Assembly: GCF_900113635.1 (NCBI RefSeq)
Contig: NZ_FOQA01000013.1
Coordinates: 1-36,107, forward strand
Length of the DNA stretch: 36,107 nucleotides
From: Tindallia magadiensis
Lineage (GTDB): Bacteria; Bacillota; Clostridia; Peptostreptococcales; Tindalliaceae
Direction: 5' to 3'
This document shows positions 9,310-18,663 of this stretch, piece by piece; position 1 is the first letter of the stretch, and each line of letters starts with the position of its first letter. The notes beneath the pieces were generated by a model. It was given only the letters and a program-made list of their open reading frames with translations. It did not search any database and had not been told where the DNA came from. Made by a program: the position numbers and the translations under genes.

Positions 9310-9816
9310 ATGCAGAAGGACCGAATCGACGCTTCACAACTTGACATCAAAGAGCAGGTTGTTGATATACGACGTGTCACCAAGGTAGTAAAAGGTGGAC
9401 GTAACTTTCGATTTGCAGCTATTGTCGTCGTTGGAGACGAAAATGGCCATGTAGGAATAGGATCTGGAAAAGCAATGGAGATTCCAGATGCAATTCGAAA
9501 AGGAATAGATGATGCTAAAAAGAATATGATTCAGATTCCAACAAAAGGAACTACCATACCTCATGAAGTGCGAGGACATTTTGGAGCTGGTAAAGTACTA
9601 ATTATGCCAGCTGTTGAAGGTACTGGTATCATTGCAGGTGGACCAGTGCGTTCTGTTTTGGAATTGGCTGGACTTAAAGATGTAAGAGCGAAATCGCTAG
9701 GCTCTAACAATTCGAGAAATATGGTTAATGCAACGATGGCGGGATTGAAGGAACTAAAAAGAGCGGATGAAGTTGCTCGCCTGCGGGGAAAATCCGTGGA
9801 AGAAATTTTGGGTTAG
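9310..9816 (+). CDS. rpsE: 30S ribosomal protein S5 (uS5)
   Basis: S5 is in the small-subunit decoding region; mutations in it cause ram or spectinomycin phenotypes in other bacteria. The 168-residue product has the family blocks [40 protein letters not shown] and [20 protein letters not shown] with [15 protein letters not shown] 9310 follows AAGGAGGGTAATTA. Confidence 0.98.
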   Translation: MQKDRIDASQLDIKEQVVDIRRVTKVVKGGRNFRFAAIVVVGDENGHVGIGSGKAMEIPDAIRKGIDDAKKNMIQIPTKGTTIPHEVRGHFGAGKVLIMPAVEGTGIIAGGPVRSVLELAGLKDVRAKSLGSNNSRNMVNATMAGLKELKRADEVARLRGKSVEEILG

Positions 9817-9828
9817 GAGTGAACTGTT

Positions 9829-10008
9829 ATGGCAACAATAAAAATCAAGTTGACTAAAAGCCTGATCGGAAGACTTCCCAAGCAGCGTAAAACGGCAGAG
9901 GCCCTGGGATTGAAAAAAATCGGACAGGTAGTAGAAAAAGAAAACAATCCTTCTATCATGGGTATGGTTGAAACTGTAAAACACATGGTAGAAGTAGAAG
10001 AAGCTTAA
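9829..10008 (+). CDS. rpmD: 50S ribosomal protein L30 (uL30)
   Basis: This short gene encodes 59 residues: [20 protein letters not shown], then [20 protein letters not shown], then a tail ending MVEVEEA. It has the typical L30 size and fold, with [20 protein letters not shown] as signature. ATG 9829 lies 12 nt after the rpsE stop, with TAGGAGTGA as ribosome site overlapping that stop. It sits between rpsE and rplO, the invariant place of rpmD in the spc operon. Confidence 0.96.
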   Translation: MATIKIKLTKSLIGRLPKQRKTAEALGLKKIGQVVEKENNPSIMGMVETVKHMVEVEEA

Positions 10009-10025
10009 TAACAGGAGGTGGGAAC

Positions 10026-10469
10026 ATGAAACTGCATGAACTGAAACCGGCAGCGGGCGCTGTAACAAAGCCAAAACGCAAAGGAAGAGGTACGGGATCT
10101 GGTTTGGGCAAAAGCGCTGGTCGTGGTGGAGACGGACAACGTTCAAGAAGCGGCGGTGGTGTTAGACCTGGTTTTGAAGGTGGACAAATGCCTCTAGCTC
10201 GTCGCATTCCCAAACGAGGATTTACGAATATCTTCAAAAAGCAGTATAACCTGATCAATATCAATGACTTAAATGCTTTTGATGATAATACGGAAATAAC
10301 GGCAGAGTTTCTAAAAGAAAAAGGACTCATTAAAAAGATTGAAAAAAATGGGTTGAAAATTTTAGGCGATGGTGAACTTACTAAAAAACTAACCGTAAAA
10401 GCTACAAAGTTTACAAAATCTGCAGCAGATAAAATAGAAAGTGCCGGCGGAAAGGCAGAGGTGATTTAA
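10026..10469 (+). CDS. rplO: 50S ribosomal protein L15 (uL15)
   Basis: L15 is a late-assembly large-subunit protein. The 147-residue product opens [20 protein letters not shown] and has the glycine/arginine-rich tail segment [20 protein letters not shown] followed by [23 protein letters not shown] 10026 follows ACAGGAGGTGGGAAC. Its TAA is immediately followed by the secY start codon. Confidence 0.98.
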   Translation: MKLHELKPAAGAVTKPKRKGRGTGSGLGKSAGRGGDGQRSRSGGGVRPGFEGGQMPLARRIPKRGFTNIFKKQYNLININDLNAFDDNTEITAEFLKEKGLIKKIEKNGLKILGDGELTKKLTVKATKFTKSAADKIESAGGKAEVI

Positions 10470-11744
10470 TTGCTTGAAACCCTGAGAAATGCCTGGAAAA
10501 TCCCAGACCTGCGAAAGAAAATGACATTTACAATGCTGATGTTAATGATTTTCCGACTCGGGGCCGTTATTCCGGTACCGGGAGTTAACATTGACTATGT
10601 TAGGAACATTGTTGAAAACGCAGGTCTCTTATCCATGTTTGACATGTTCTCTGGTGGCGCTTTTGGGAATATGACCATTTTTGCACTTAGTATCACACCG
10701 TATATTACAGCGTCCATTATTATGCAGCTTTTGACGATTGCTATTCCAGCTTTGGAAGAATTGTCAAAGGAAGGCGAAGAAGGACGAAAGAAAATTGCAC
10801 AATATATTCGATATGGAACAGTGATTTTAGCTTTCATTCAAGCTACAGGTATCAGTGTAGGCTTATTTAGAGGAGCGTTAATTCAAAGAGATACATTTAG
10901 TATTATTGTTGTTGTTTTAACATTAACAGCGGGTACAGCTTTCTTAATGTGGCTTGGTGAACAAATTACTGAACATGGCATTGGCAATGGGATCTCTCTC
11001 CTCATTTTTGCAGGAATTGTTTCTGGGATACCAGATGGCTTATATAGAACCTTTATGCTGACTAGCCAAGGAGAAATTCATGTTATTTCTCTGGTGATAT
11101 TTGCTGTTATTGCTCTATTAATTGTAGCTGGTGTAGTAGCTATTCAAGAAGGTCAGCGTAGAATACCAGTACAGTATGCAAAACGAGTGGTAGGCAGAAA
11201 AATGTATGGAGGCCAAAGTACGCATATCCCATTAAAAGTGAACCAAGCAGGAGTTATACCGGTAATATTTGCAATGTCAATCCTAGCATTTCCTCAAACA
11301 ATAGCCTTTTTTGTAGGTGAAACAAGTGGATTTGCCAGATTTGTTGAAAGATGGCTTTCACCTGCAGGGAGCCCGGGTATTTATGTGTATGCAATTTTGA
11401 CGGCAACACTTATTATATTCTTTACGTATTTCTATACCGCTGTGACTTTCAACCCAGTTGAAATAGCTTCTAACATGAAGAAAAACGGTGGTTTTATACC
11501 AGGAATAAGACCCGGCAAGCCAACATCAGATTATTTAGGTAAAGTACTTAATAGAATTACCTTAGCAGGTGCTGTATTCTTAGCCTTTATTGCGATGATG
11601 CCAATGATTGTCTTAAACCTGACCGGTATGCCTGTTGCTTTTGGAGGGACAGCATTACTGATCGTTGTAGGGGTTGCCTTAGAAACAGTAAAACAAATTG
11701 AATCACAAATGATGATGAGGCACTATCAAGGATTCCTTAAATAA
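10470..11744 (+). CDS. secY: Preprotein translocase channel subunit SecY
   Basis: SecY forms the membrane channel for Sec-dependent export together with SecE and SecG, driven by SecA. The 424-residue product has about ten hydrophobic segments. Visible signatures are IPVPGVNIDYV at the first helix, the segment GAFGNMTIFALSITPYITAS in the second helix region, GNGISLLIFAGIVSGIP, the cytosolic loop with QEGQRRIPVQYAKR, and IPGIRPGKPTSDYL. The TTG start at 10470 directly abuts the rplO stop; the GAGGTG ribosome site lies in the end of rplO, so translation is probably coupled. Confidence 0.98.
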   Translation: MLETLRNAWKIPDLRKKMTFTMLMLMIFRLGAVIPVPGVNIDYVRNIVENAGLLSMFDMFSGGAFGNMTIFALSITPYITASIIMQLLTIAIPALEELSKEGEEGRKKIAQYIRYGTVILAFIQATGISVGLFRGALIQRDTFSIIVVVLTLTAGTAFLMWLGEQITEHGIGNGISLLIFAGIVSGIPDGLYRTFMLTSQGEIHVISLVIFAVIALLIVAGVVAIQEGQRRIPVQYAKRVVGRKMYGGQSTHIPLKVNQAGVIPVIFAMSILAFPQTIAFFVGETSGFARFVERWLSPAGSPGIYVYAILTATLIIFFTYFYTAVTFNPVEIASNMKKNGGFIPGIRPGKPTSDYLGKVLNRITLAGAVFLAFIAMMPMIVLNLTGMPVAFGGTALLIVVGVALETVKQIESQMMMRHYQGFLK

Positions 11745-11809
11745 AATGCATCTCTAATCATAATGGAAACCAAAATGGCATGACAGGACCTTAGACAGGA
11801 GATGAGACC

Positions 11810-12463
11810 ATGAGAATAATCTTGCTTGGACCACCTAATGCAGGAAAAGGAACACAGGCAAAAAAAATGGTGAACGACCTTGGAATTCCTCAAATCTCGA
11901 CAGGTGATATTTTTAGAAAAAATATTAAAGAGGGTACGCCCCTTGGAGTAAAAGCGAAAAATTACTTGGACGAAGGGCTTTTAGTACCGGATGAGCTGGT
12001 TGTTGAGATTGTTAAAGATCGTTTAGACCAAGAAGATTGCAAGAACGGATTTTTACTAGATGGTTTTCCAAGGACAGTTGTTCAGGCTGAAGCGCTGGAC
12101 AACTATCTGGACAGCCACGGTTTGAATTTAGACGTAGTCTTGAATATACATGTTGAAAAAGACGTTTTAATTGAAAGAGCAGTTGGCCGGCGGGTATGCA
12201 AAAATTGTGGGGCAACCTATCACATTGCTTTTCAGCCGGTGAAGGAAGCCGGCATCTGTGACGCATGTGGCGGTGAAGTTGCCCAAAGAGACGATGACAA
12301 AAAAGAGACCGCTGAAAAAAGGATTAAAGTATATTTCGATGAAACAGAACCATTGATTGAATACTATAAATTGAAAGACTTGTTAAAGACAATTGATGGT
12401 GAGAAAGCTATCGAAACCGTTAGTCATAGTATCATGATGGCAGTAAAGGAAATTTCCCAATGA
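11810..12463 (+). CDS. adk: Adenylate kinase, zinc-type lid
   Basis: Adk interconverts ATP + AMP and 2 ADP in the cytoplasm. The 217-residue protein is the long form with a LID domain. The P-loop at residues 7-15 is GPPNAGKGT, with Asn10 where Gly is usual. Arg88 in DGFPRT is the AMP-binding arginine. The LID carries a four-cysteine zinc site: Cys130, Cys133, Cys150 and Cys153 ([14 protein letters not shown] and ICDACGG). ATG 11810 follows CAGGAGATGAGACC. The stop codon overlaps the map start (ATGA). Confidence 0.97.
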   Translation: MRIILLGPPNAGKGTQAKKMVNDLGIPQISTGDIFRKNIKEGTPLGVKAKNYLDEGLLVPDELVVEIVKDRLDQEDCKNGFLLDGFPRTVVQAEALDNYLDSHGLNLDVVLNIHVEKDVLIERAVGRRVCKNCGATYHIAFQPVKEAGICDACGGEVAQRDDDKKETAEKRIKVYFDETEPLIEYYKLKDLLKTIDGEKAIETVSHSIMMAVKEISQ

Positions 12464-13206
12464 TTTTTACACGTTCTGAACAAGAGTTAATGCGAATGAG
12501 ACGAGCAGGCGTCATTGTGGGTGAAGTCCACGAATTAATGAAACAACATGTGAGACCGGGGATCACTACCAGGGAATTGGATGAAATAGCTGAGAATCAT
12601 ATCAGGAAATGTGGAGCCGAGCCAGCCTTTAAGGGGTATGGTGGTTTTCCGGCATCTATCTGTAGCTCCATCAATCATCAGGTAGTCCATGGAATACCGG
12701 GAAATGTTAAACTGGCAGACGGTGATATCATAAGTATCGATACCGGTGCTCAGCTGGAAGGTTACTTTTCTGACGCAGCTAAAACCTACCCTGTTGGTAA
12801 CGTAAGCTCCGATGCTCAAAACCTCATTGACGTAACACGGCAAAGTTTCTATGAAGGACTAAAGTATGTACGAGAAGGTTGTCGATTGTCAGACATTTCC
12901 CATGCAATACAAACCTATGCTGAAAGCCACGGTTTTTCAGTCGTTAGAAATTATGTAGGTCATGGTATTGGAACGGCTATGCATGAAGAACCTCAGATAC
13001 CAAACTTTGGATCACCGGGTAAAGGACCCAGGCTGAGAAAAGGCATGGTGTTGGCAATAGAACCGATGATCAACGCCGGTAGTTACAACGTACATGTCTT
13101 GTCTGATGGATGGACGGTTGTAACCGATGACGGTTCACTATCAGCTCATTATGAGCATACTGTGGCCGTAACGGAAAATTTGCCGGAAATTTTAACAGGT
13201 TGTTGA
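12460..13206 (+). CDS. map: Methionine aminopeptidase, type I
   Basis: Map removes the initiator methionine from nascent proteins. The 248-residue product has the pita-bread fold ligands: Asp94 (SIDTGA), Asp105 (YFSDAA), His168 (VGHGIG), Glu201 (AIEPMI) and Glu232 (HYEHTVAV), plus the substrate histidine His77 (VVHGIPG). No N-terminal zinc-finger or SH3 extension is present. The start ATG 12460 overlaps the adk stop by 4 nt, so the two are probably coupled. Confidence 0.98.
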   Translation: MIFTRSEQELMRMRRAGVIVGEVHELMKQHVRPGITTRELDEIAENHIRKCGAEPAFKGYGGFPASICSSINHQVVHGIPGNVKLADGDIISIDTGAQLEGYFSDAAKTYPVGNVSSDAQNLIDVTRQSFYEGLKYVREGCRLSDISHAIQTYAESHGFSVVRNYVGHGIGTAMHEEPQIPNFGSPGKGPRLRKGMVLAIEPMINAGSYNVHVLSDGWTVVTDDGSLSAHYEHTVAVTENLPEILTGC

Positions 13207-13228
13207 TAAGAGGCGAAGAGGTGAAACT

Positions 13229-13513
13229 GTGAAACAGCAGCAAGTAAGAGTGGGGCAAGTAGTGCAGTCTAAAAAGGGTCGCGATCACGGAAGATATTTT
13301 GTCATCATTGATGTTTTGGATCTCGATTACGTATTGCTTGTTGATGGAAAACTTAGAAGACTTGATAAGCCTAAGAAAAAAAAGGTGAAACATTTTAGGG
13401 TCAGCAACCATATCTCGGAAGAAATTAAATGCAGAGTCGAGTCTGACAGCAAATTAAGTAATGCTTTAGTGAGAAAAGAAATAGAAAAGTTAATCGGCAA
13501 TGAGACAGAGTAA
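13229..13513 (+). CDS. KOW-domain RNA-binding protein, L14e-like
   Basis: This 94-residue protein opens with a KOW/SH3-like module ([20 protein letters not shown]) and continues [20 protein letters not shown] before a lysine-rich strand ([11 protein letters not shown]). The tail (about residues 65-94) is predicted helical. It resembles the archaeal/eukaryotic ribosomal L14e family, and such genes are commonly found between map and infA in Clostridia and relatives. The function is not established; an RNA- or ribosome-linked role is an inference from the fold and the position. The GTG start at 13229 follows GAAGAGGTGAAACT. Confidence 0.85.
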   Translation: MKQQQVRVGQVVQSKKGRDHGRYFVIIDVLDLDYVLLVDGKLRRLDKPKKKKVKHFRVSNHISEEIKCRVESDSKLSNALVRKEIEKLIGNETE

Positions 13514-13530
13514 GGAGGGTGAATGGTTGC

Positions 13531-13749
13531 ATGTCAAAAAAAGACGTTATTGAAGTGGAAGGCACTGTTAAGGAAGCCTTACCAAATGCGATGTTTGTTG
13601 TACAGTTAGAAAATGGACATGAGATTTTAGCTCATATTTCTGGCAAACTGAGAATGCACTTTATCAGAATATTACCGGGGGACCAAGTGACAGTGGAACT
13701 GTCTCCCTACGACCTAAAACGTGGACGAATCACCTGGCGTAAAAAATAA
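13531..13749 (+). CDS. infA: Translation initiation factor IF-1
   Basis: IF-1 occupies the ribosomal A site during initiation. From ATG 13531 it is 72 residues, the family length: [20 protein letters not shown], with the OB-fold blocks [20 protein letters not shown] and [20 protein letters not shown], ending [13 protein letters not shown] at 13519, in the end of AAGGAGGG, would add four residues and is rejected, although the spacing to ATG 13531 is rather long (11 nt). Confidence 0.97.
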   Translation: MSKKDVIEVEGTVKEALPNAMFVVQLENGHEILAHISGKLRMHFIRILPGDQVTVELSPYDLKRGRITWRKK

Positions 13750-13790
13750 GATCCTGCCACGTGTATGTAATGAATTAAGGAGGGATTGTT

Positions 13791-13904
13791 TTGAAAGTAC
13801 GAGCTTCCGTAAAACCAATGTGCGAAAAATGTCAGGTGATCCGAAGAAGCGGTAAAGTGATGGTCATCTGCCAAAACACAAAACACAAGCAAAAGCAAGG
13901 ATAA
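13791..13904 (+). CDS. rpmJ: 50S ribosomal protein L36, zinc-binding type (bL36)
   Basis: This very short gene encodes 37 residues: [20 protein letters not shown], then [17 protein letters not shown]. It is the zinc-ribbon form with Cys11, Cys14, Cys27 and His32. The TTG start at 13791 follows AAGGAGGGATTGTT. The position between infA and rpsM is the standard one. Confidence 0.97.
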   Translation: MKVRASVKPMCEKCQVIRRSGKVMVICQNTKHKQKQG

Positions 13905-14025
13905 TAAGGATTTTCAGGGTGCGGCTGAATCAGTATTCCTGATTCCCTGTAAATAGAGACTGGACACTAGGTCCTTTTAAATCGATGTTAATCTTACTAT
14001 GGATTAAAGAAAGCAGGAGGTGTAT
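13905..14025 (+). promoter_or_regulatory. Structured leader upstream of rpsM
   Basis: The 127 nt gap between rpmJ and rpsM is the longest inside the superoperon after the S10 leader. It holds a strong two-part stem: GAATCAG (13927-13933) with CTGATTC (13939-13945), and outside it CAGG (13915-13918) with CCTG (13946-13949), leaving an 8 nt bulge on the 5' side. Further on, GGAC (13962-13965) pairs with GTCC (13971-13974) and is followed by TTTT, like a minimal attenuator. A ribosomal protein (S4 is the classical alpha-operon repressor in enterobacteria) could bind here; this is inference. Confidence 0.5.
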
Positions 14026-14031
14026 TGTTTA

Positions 14032-14400
14032 ATGGCAAGAATTGCTGGTGTGGATTTACCCAGAGATAAACGCGTTGAAGTGGGACTAACCTATATTTTT
14101 GGTATAGGAAGAACAAAGTCAAATGAAATTTTGGCAAATACTGGTATCAATCCTGACACAAGAATAAAAGATTTAACAGAAGAAGAAATTAACTCTTTGA
14201 GAAAAAAAATTGATGCTGACTATACAGTTGAAGGTGATCTTCGGAGAGAAGTATCACTAAATATTAAAAGACTGAAAGAAATTCGTTGCTATCGAGGAAT
14301 TAGACATATTAAAGGACTTCCACTACATGGTCAAAAAACAAAAACCAATGCAAGAACATGTAAAGGTCCGAAGAGAACCGTTGGACGCAAGAAAAAATAG
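14032..14400 (+). CDS. rpsM: 30S ribosomal protein S13 (uS13)
   Basis: S13 is in the head and forms bridges to the large subunit. From ATG 14032 it is 122 residues, opening [20 protein letters not shown]. Blocks [33 protein letters not shown] and [17 protein letters not shown] are standard. The in-frame upstream start at 14020 overlaps the AGGAGGTG site and is rejected. Confidence 0.97.
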   Translation: MARIAGVDLPRDKRVEVGLTYIFGIGRTKSNEILANTGINPDTRIKDLTEEEINSLRKKIDADYTVEGDLRREVSLNIKRLKEIRCYRGIRHIKGLPLHGQKTKTNARTCKGPKRTVGRKKK

Positions 14401-14421
14401 GGTGTAAGGAGGGAAGATTGA

Positions 14422-14820
14422 ATGGCGAAAGCAGTTAGAAAAAAGACTTCAAGAAGAAGAAAAGAAAAGAAGAATATAGAACGTGGTCAGGCTCATATCC
14501 AGTCCACTTTTAATAATTCAATTATCACGCTTACAGATACTAGTGGTAATACTTTAGCTTGGGCTAGTTCTGGGCAGCTTGGATTTAAAGGTTCCAGAAA
14601 GTCAACTCCTTATGCAGCGCAAATGGCAGCTGAAGCGGCTGCAAAAACAGCTATGGAGCATGGCTTGAAAACAGTAGAAGTATTTGTTCGTGGACCGGGT
14701 TCAGGTAGAGAAGCAGCAATTCGATCCTTACAAGCAGCTGGTCTGGAAGTAAGTATGATTAAGGACGAAACTCCCATTCCGCATAATGGTTGTCGTCCAC
14801 CGAAAAGAAGACGTGTATAG
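14422..14820 (+). CDS. rpsK: 30S ribosomal protein S11 (uS11)
   Basis: S11 lies on the platform and shapes the E-site mRNA path. The 132-residue product has [60 protein letters not shown] and the conserved C-terminus [16 protein letters not shown] 14422 follows AAGGAGGGAAGATTGA. Confidence 0.98.
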   Translation: MAKAVRKKTSRRRKEKKNIERGQAHIQSTFNNSIITLTDTSGNTLAWASSGQLGFKGSRKSTPYAAQMAAEAAAKTAMEHGLKTVEVFVRGPGSGREAAIRSLQAAGLEVSMIKDETPIPHNGCRPPKRRRV

Positions 14821-14848
14821 ATTATAATCAAGGAGGTGTATTCATTCA

Positions 14849-15472
14849 ATGGCAAGATATACAGCAGCGGTATGCAGATTATGCCGCAGAGAAGGTATGA
14901 AATTATATTTAAAAGGCGATCGATGCTATACAGATAAATGTGCGATCAATAAACGCAACATGGCTCCGGGTCAACATGGTACTAGCCGTAAAAAACTATC
15001 GAACTACGGAATTCAGCTTAGAGAAAAGCAAAAGGCGAAAAGATTTTACGGAGTACTGGAAACTCAATTCCGAAATTATTTTGAAATGGCAGATCATCAA
15101 AAGGGAATTACTGGTGAAAATCTGCTAAGAATTCTTGAGTCAAGGTTAGATAATGTAGTATATCGTATGGGTCTTGCAGCTTCAAGAGCTCAGGCGAGAC
15201 AATTAGTAGTCCATGGTCATTTTATGGTTAATGGAAGAAAAGTTGATATACCGTCTTACCTTGTAAAAGTCGGTGATGAAATTATTGTTTCAGAAAGATC
15301 CAAAGGCCTTCCTAAATTCAAGGCACAGATTGAAGAAGCAAAAGGAAACGCTCCGGAATGGTTATCAGTAGATGTTGAAAACCTTCGCGGAAAAGTGGTT
15401 TCTATGCCAAGTCGAGAAGATATTGACCTGCCTATTTCAGAAAACCTTATTGTGGAGCTTTACTCCAAATAA
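14849..15472 (+). CDS. rpsD: 30S ribosomal protein S4 (uS4), zinc-binding type
   Basis: S4 nucleates 30S assembly and represses its own operon in several bacteria. The 207-residue protein keeps the N-terminal zinc site Cys9, Cys12, Cys26, Cys31 ([17 protein letters not shown]). The S4 RNA-binding domain shows [20 protein letters not shown] and [23 protein letters not shown] 14849 follows AAGGAGGTGTATTCATTCA. Its place between rpsK and rpoA is usual in Clostridia. Confidence 0.97.
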   Translation: MARYTAAVCRLCRREGMKLYLKGDRCYTDKCAINKRNMAPGQHGTSRKKLSNYGIQLREKQKAKRFYGVLETQFRNYFEMADHQKGITGENLLRILESRLDNVVYRMGLAASRAQARQLVVHGHFMVNGRKVDIPSYLVKVGDEIIVSERSKGLPKFKAQIEEAKGNAPEWLSVDVENLRGKVVSMPSREDIDLPISENLIVELYSK

Positions 15473-15545
15473 TTGAAATACAGGACATGATTGCCCTCAA
15501 CGGTAATAAGGAAACCCGGGGAATCCAAAGGAGGGTCTTATTCGA

Positions 15546-16496
15546 ATGATCGAAATGGAAAAACCGAAAATAGAAATGCTGGAAATGGATGAGAATCAGA
15601 AATATGGCAAGTTTGTCATTGAGCCACTGGAAAGAGGATATGGTACTACTTTGGGTAACTCCATGAGAAGAATTATGTTATCTTCACTTCCTGGTGCAGC
15701 TGTCACCTCTGTTCATATTGAAGGAATTCTTCATGAGTATGACAATGTAGAAGGTGTTAAAGAAGATGTAACAGAAATTATTCTGAATATCAAAGACCTA
15801 TCTATTAAAGTGCATGGGAACGAGGAAAAAACCCTCCGCATTGAAGCAGAAGGTGAAGGCACCATTAATGCTGGTGATATCATAGCTGATGCAGATGTTG
15901 AAATTCTAAACCCTGAGATGCATATTGCTACTCTTTCAGAAGGTGCACGATTAAACATGGAAATGAATGTATCTCAAGGCAGGGGTTATGTGACGGCAGA
16001 AAATAATAAAACTCCGGGAATGCCGATTGGCGTTATACCGGTTGACTCTATATTTACCCCGGTAAAAAAAGTAAGTTATACGGTAAGTAATACTCGTGTT
16101 GGGCAGATGACGGATTATGATAAGTTAGTGATTGAAGTTCACACTAATGGTAGTATAACACCGGAAGAATCGCTTTCGCTTTCAGCTAAAGTAATGACAG
16201 AACATCTAAATCTTTTTATTAATTTGACAGATCATGTAAATGATGTGGAGATAATGGTGCAGAAAGAGGATGATGAAAAAGAGAAAGTCCTTGAAATGAC
16301 CATTGAAGAACTCGACTTATCTGTTCGTTCATACAATTGCTTAAAACGTGCCGGGATTAATACAGTAGAGGAATTGGCTGAAAAGAACGAAGAAGAAATG
16401 ATGAAAGTTCGCAATCTAGGAAAAAAATCGCTGGAAGAAGTACAGAAAAAACTGATAGCGCTTGGATTGTCATTAAGAGATAAAGAAGAAGTATAA
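15546..16496 (+). CDS. rpoA: DNA-directed RNA polymerase subunit alpha
   Basis: The alpha dimer is the scaffold for RNA polymerase assembly, and its C-terminal domain binds UP elements and activators. The 316-residue product has the N-terminal assembly domain (about 1-230, with [20 protein letters not shown] at 31-50), an acidic linker, and the C-terminal domain (about 248-316) with [14 protein letters not shown], where Arg261 corresponds to the DNA-contacting Arg265 of E. coli. ATG 15546 follows AAAGGAGGGTCTTATTCGA. A 73 nt gap separates it from rpsD, without a strong hairpin. Confidence 0.98.
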   Translation: MIEMEKPKIEMLEMDENQKYGKFVIEPLERGYGTTLGNSMRRIMLSSLPGAAVTSVHIEGILHEYDNVEGVKEDVTEIILNIKDLSIKVHGNEEKTLRIEAEGEGTINAGDIIADADVEILNPEMHIATLSEGARLNMEMNVSQGRGYVTAENNKTPGMPIGVIPVDSIFTPVKKVSYTVSNTRVGQMTDYDKLVIEVHTNGSITPEESLSLSAKVMTEHLNLFINLTDHVNDVEIMVQKEDDEKEKVLEMTIEELDLSVRSYNCLKRAGINTVEELAEKNEEEMMKVRNLGKKSLEEVQKKLIALGLSLRDKEEV

Positions 16497-16542
16497 CCAG
16501 CCTTATGATAGATGACTATCATTAGCAAAGGAGGGAAATCCG

Positions 16543-16884
16543 ATGGCAACATACAGAAAACTTGGAAGAAATAGTGGACACCGGGACTTAATGCTAAGAA
16601 ACCTGGTTACAAGTTTGCTTAAACATGGTAAAATACAAACCAGTATCACAAGAGCAAAAGAAACAAGAAGATTAGCAGAAAAAATGATTACTCTTGGAAA
16701 AAAAGGGGATCTTCACGCTCGTAGAAAAGCATTAGCCTATATAACAGAAGAAACGGTCGTAAAATCACTTTTCGATGACATAGCACCAAAATACCAGGAA
16801 AGAAACGGTGGTTATACCCGCATCCTGAAGCTTGGTAATAGAAAAGGTGACGGAACTGAAATGGTAATGATTGAACTGGTTTAA
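16543..16884 (+). CDS. rplQ: 50S ribosomal protein L17 (bL17)
   Basis: L17 is near the tunnel exit. The 113-residue protein opens [20 protein letters not shown] and has [20 protein letters not shown] and [23 protein letters not shown] 16543 follows AAAGGAGGGAAATCCG. It is the last gene of the superoperon and is followed by a terminator. Confidence 0.98.
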   Translation: MATYRKLGRNSGHRDLMLRNLVTSLLKHGKIQTSITRAKETRRLAEKMITLGKKGDLHARRKALAYITEETVVKSLFDDIAPKYQERNGGYTRILKLGNRKGDGTEMVMIELV

Positions 16885-16895
16885 TAGCCAATCTC

Positions 16896-16934
16896 GGGAT
16901 TAAGTTGAAATGCTTAGTCCCTATTTTTTATTTT
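16896..16934 (+). terminator. Rho-independent terminator of the S10-spc-alpha superoperon
   Basis: GGGATTAAG (16896-16904) pairs with CTTAGTCCC (16913-16921), with one G-T wobble, around an 8 nt loop. It is followed by TATTTTTTATTTT. It lies 11 nt after the rplQ stop and separates the ribosomal genes from ecfA1. Confidence 0.85.
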
Positions 16935-16972
16935 AGAATTAGTAACATTGAAACCTTAAGGGGTATTAATAT

Positions 16973-17824
16973 ATGAAAAATGAGCTTATGATTAATGTGG
17001 AAGGTGTAACGTTTTTTTATAAAGGACAAGACACGCAGTTGTTAGCCTTAGATCATATCGATCTATCTGTTTCTGAGGGAGAGCATATCGTTATCATAGG
17101 ACATAATGGCTCAGGAAAATCAACTCTGGCAAAACAGTTGAATGCACTTTTACTGCCAGATCAAGGAAAAGTAATGATTAAAGCCATGGATACACAGGAT
17201 GAAAGCCAACTGTGGAAAATAAGACAAACAGCAGGAATGGTTTTTCAAAATCCGGACAACCAAATTGTTGCGACGATTGTTGAAGAGGACGTTGCTTTTG
17301 GTCCTGAAAATCTAGGGGTGGATCCAATAGACATTAGAAAAAGAGTTGATGAATCCTTAAAGGCTGTAGATATGGCAAATTTTGCTGCAAAAGCTCCCCA
17401 TCTACTTTCAGGTGGGCAAAAACAACGTATCGCCATTGCAGGGGTTATTGCGATGAAACCAGATTGCATTATTTTTGATGAGCCTACAGCTATGTTAGAC
17501 CCTTCTGGTCGGAAAGAAGTTATTAACACAATGAAAAAACTTAACCGAGAAGAAGGAATTACCATTATTCACATCACTCACTTTATGGAAGAAGCTGTTG
17601 ATGCTGGAAGAATTATTGTCATGGAAGAAGGTAAACGAGTGATGGAAGGGAGACCTAAAGAGATATTTGCACAGGTCGATAAACTGAAAATGTTAGGTCT
17701 TGATGTTCCACAGATGACTGAATTAGCCCATGAACTATCTAAATCAGGGATTGATGTGGATGAAAATATATTGACTGTTGAAGAGATGGTGGAGACATTA
17801 TGTCAATTAAAATTAAAAACTTAA
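16973..17824 (+). CDS. ecfA1: ECF transporter ATP-binding protein EcfA1
   Basis: EcfA1 is one of the two ATPases of the energy-coupling factor module that powers vitamin uptake by exchangeable S-components. In 283 residues it has Walker A (GHNGSGKST, 43-51), Q-loop Gln92 (VFQNPDNQ), the signature LSGGQ (145-149), Walker B CIIFDE (165-170) and the switch histidine His203. ATG 16973 follows AAGGGG. The stop lies 25 nt inside ecfA2, so the ATPases are coupled. No clear promoter is visible between the rplQ terminator and this start. Confidence 0.96.
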   Translation: MKNELMINVEGVTFFYKGQDTQLLALDHIDLSVSEGEHIVIIGHNGSGKSTLAKQLNALLLPDQGKVMIKAMDTQDESQLWKIRQTAGMVFQNPDNQIVATIVEEDVAFGPENLGVDPIDIRKRVDESLKAVDMANFAAKAPHLLSGGQKQRIAIAGVIAMKPDCIIFDEPTAMLDPSGRKEVINTMKKLNREEGITIIHITHFMEEAVDAGRIIVMEEGKRVMEGRPKEIFAQVDKLKMLGLDVPQMTELAHELSKSGIDVDENILTVEEMVETLCQLKLKT

Positions 17825-18663
17825 ATCATATCTATAACCCAGGAAGTCCATTTCAGGCGAATGCACTATCGAATATCAACCTGGAAATCAAAAAAGGCGA
17901 GTTTGTTGGCTTGATAGGCCACACTGGGTCTGGAAAATCTACGTTAGTACAACACTTAAATGGACTTTTAAGGCCTACTTCTGGAAATATCTGGATTGAT
18001 GACCAGGACATTACAGCTTCTGGAGTAAAAATGAAAGATATTAGAAAAAAAGTAGGATTAGTATTTCAGTATCCTGAACATCAATTGTTTGAAGAGACTG
18101 TATATAAAGACATTGCCTTTGGACCGATGAATCTTGGATTAGCAAGTGAAGAAATAAATGATCGAGTGAAGGAGGCAATGGCATTAGTCAATCTGTCTTT
18201 TGAAGACTTGAAAGACAGATCTCCCTTTGATTTAAGTGGTGGTCAGCGAAGAAGAGTGGCTGTTGCAGGAGTTTTGGCCATGAAACCAGAAATACTAATA
18301 TTAGATGAACCTACAGCTAGCTTAGATCCCAGAGGGAGAGACGAAATTCTGGATCAGATACAGTTACTTCATCAAGAGTATCAACAAACAGTTATTCTTG
18401 TTTCTCATAGCATGGAAGATGTTGGACGTTTAGTGGACAGAATTATTGTAATGGACAAAGGGGAGGTTGCACTCACCGGGAAGCCTGGAGATATCTTTGC
18501 TCAATCGGAGAAGTTAGAAAAGATGAGTCTCGGAGTGCCACAAATTTCAATGTTGATGAAAAGATTGAATCAAAAGGGATATCAGTTACCAGAAGAACTG
18601 TTTACGGTAGAAGATGCAAAAACGGCTATTTTGAAGTGGTTAAGGGGAAATAATCATGCTTAA
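17800..18663 (+). CDS. ecfA2: ECF transporter ATP-binding protein EcfA2
   Basis: EcfA2 is the partner ATPase of EcfA1. The 287-residue protein has Walker [10 protein letters not shown] (40-48), [10 protein letters not shown] (Q-loop), LSGGQ (145-149), Walker B ILILDE (165-170) and His203 in VSHSMEDV. The C-terminal extension about 215-287 is typical of ECF ATPases. The start ATG 17800 overlaps ecfA1 by 25 nt and the stop overlaps ecfT by 8 nt. Confidence 0.96.
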   Translation: MSIKIKNLNHIYNPGSPFQANALSNINLEIKKGEFVGLIGHTGSGKSTLVQHLNGLLRPTSGNIWIDDQDITASGVKMKDIRKKVGLVFQYPEHQLFEETVYKDIAFGPMNLGLASEEINDRVKEAMALVNLSFEDLKDRSPFDLSGGQRRRVAVAGVLAMKPEILILDEPTASLDPRGRDEILDQIQLLHQEYQQTVILVSHSMEDVGRLVDRIIVMDKGEVALTGKPGDIFAQSEKLEKMSLGVPQISMLMKRLNQKGYQLPEELFTVEDAKTAILKWLRGNNHA

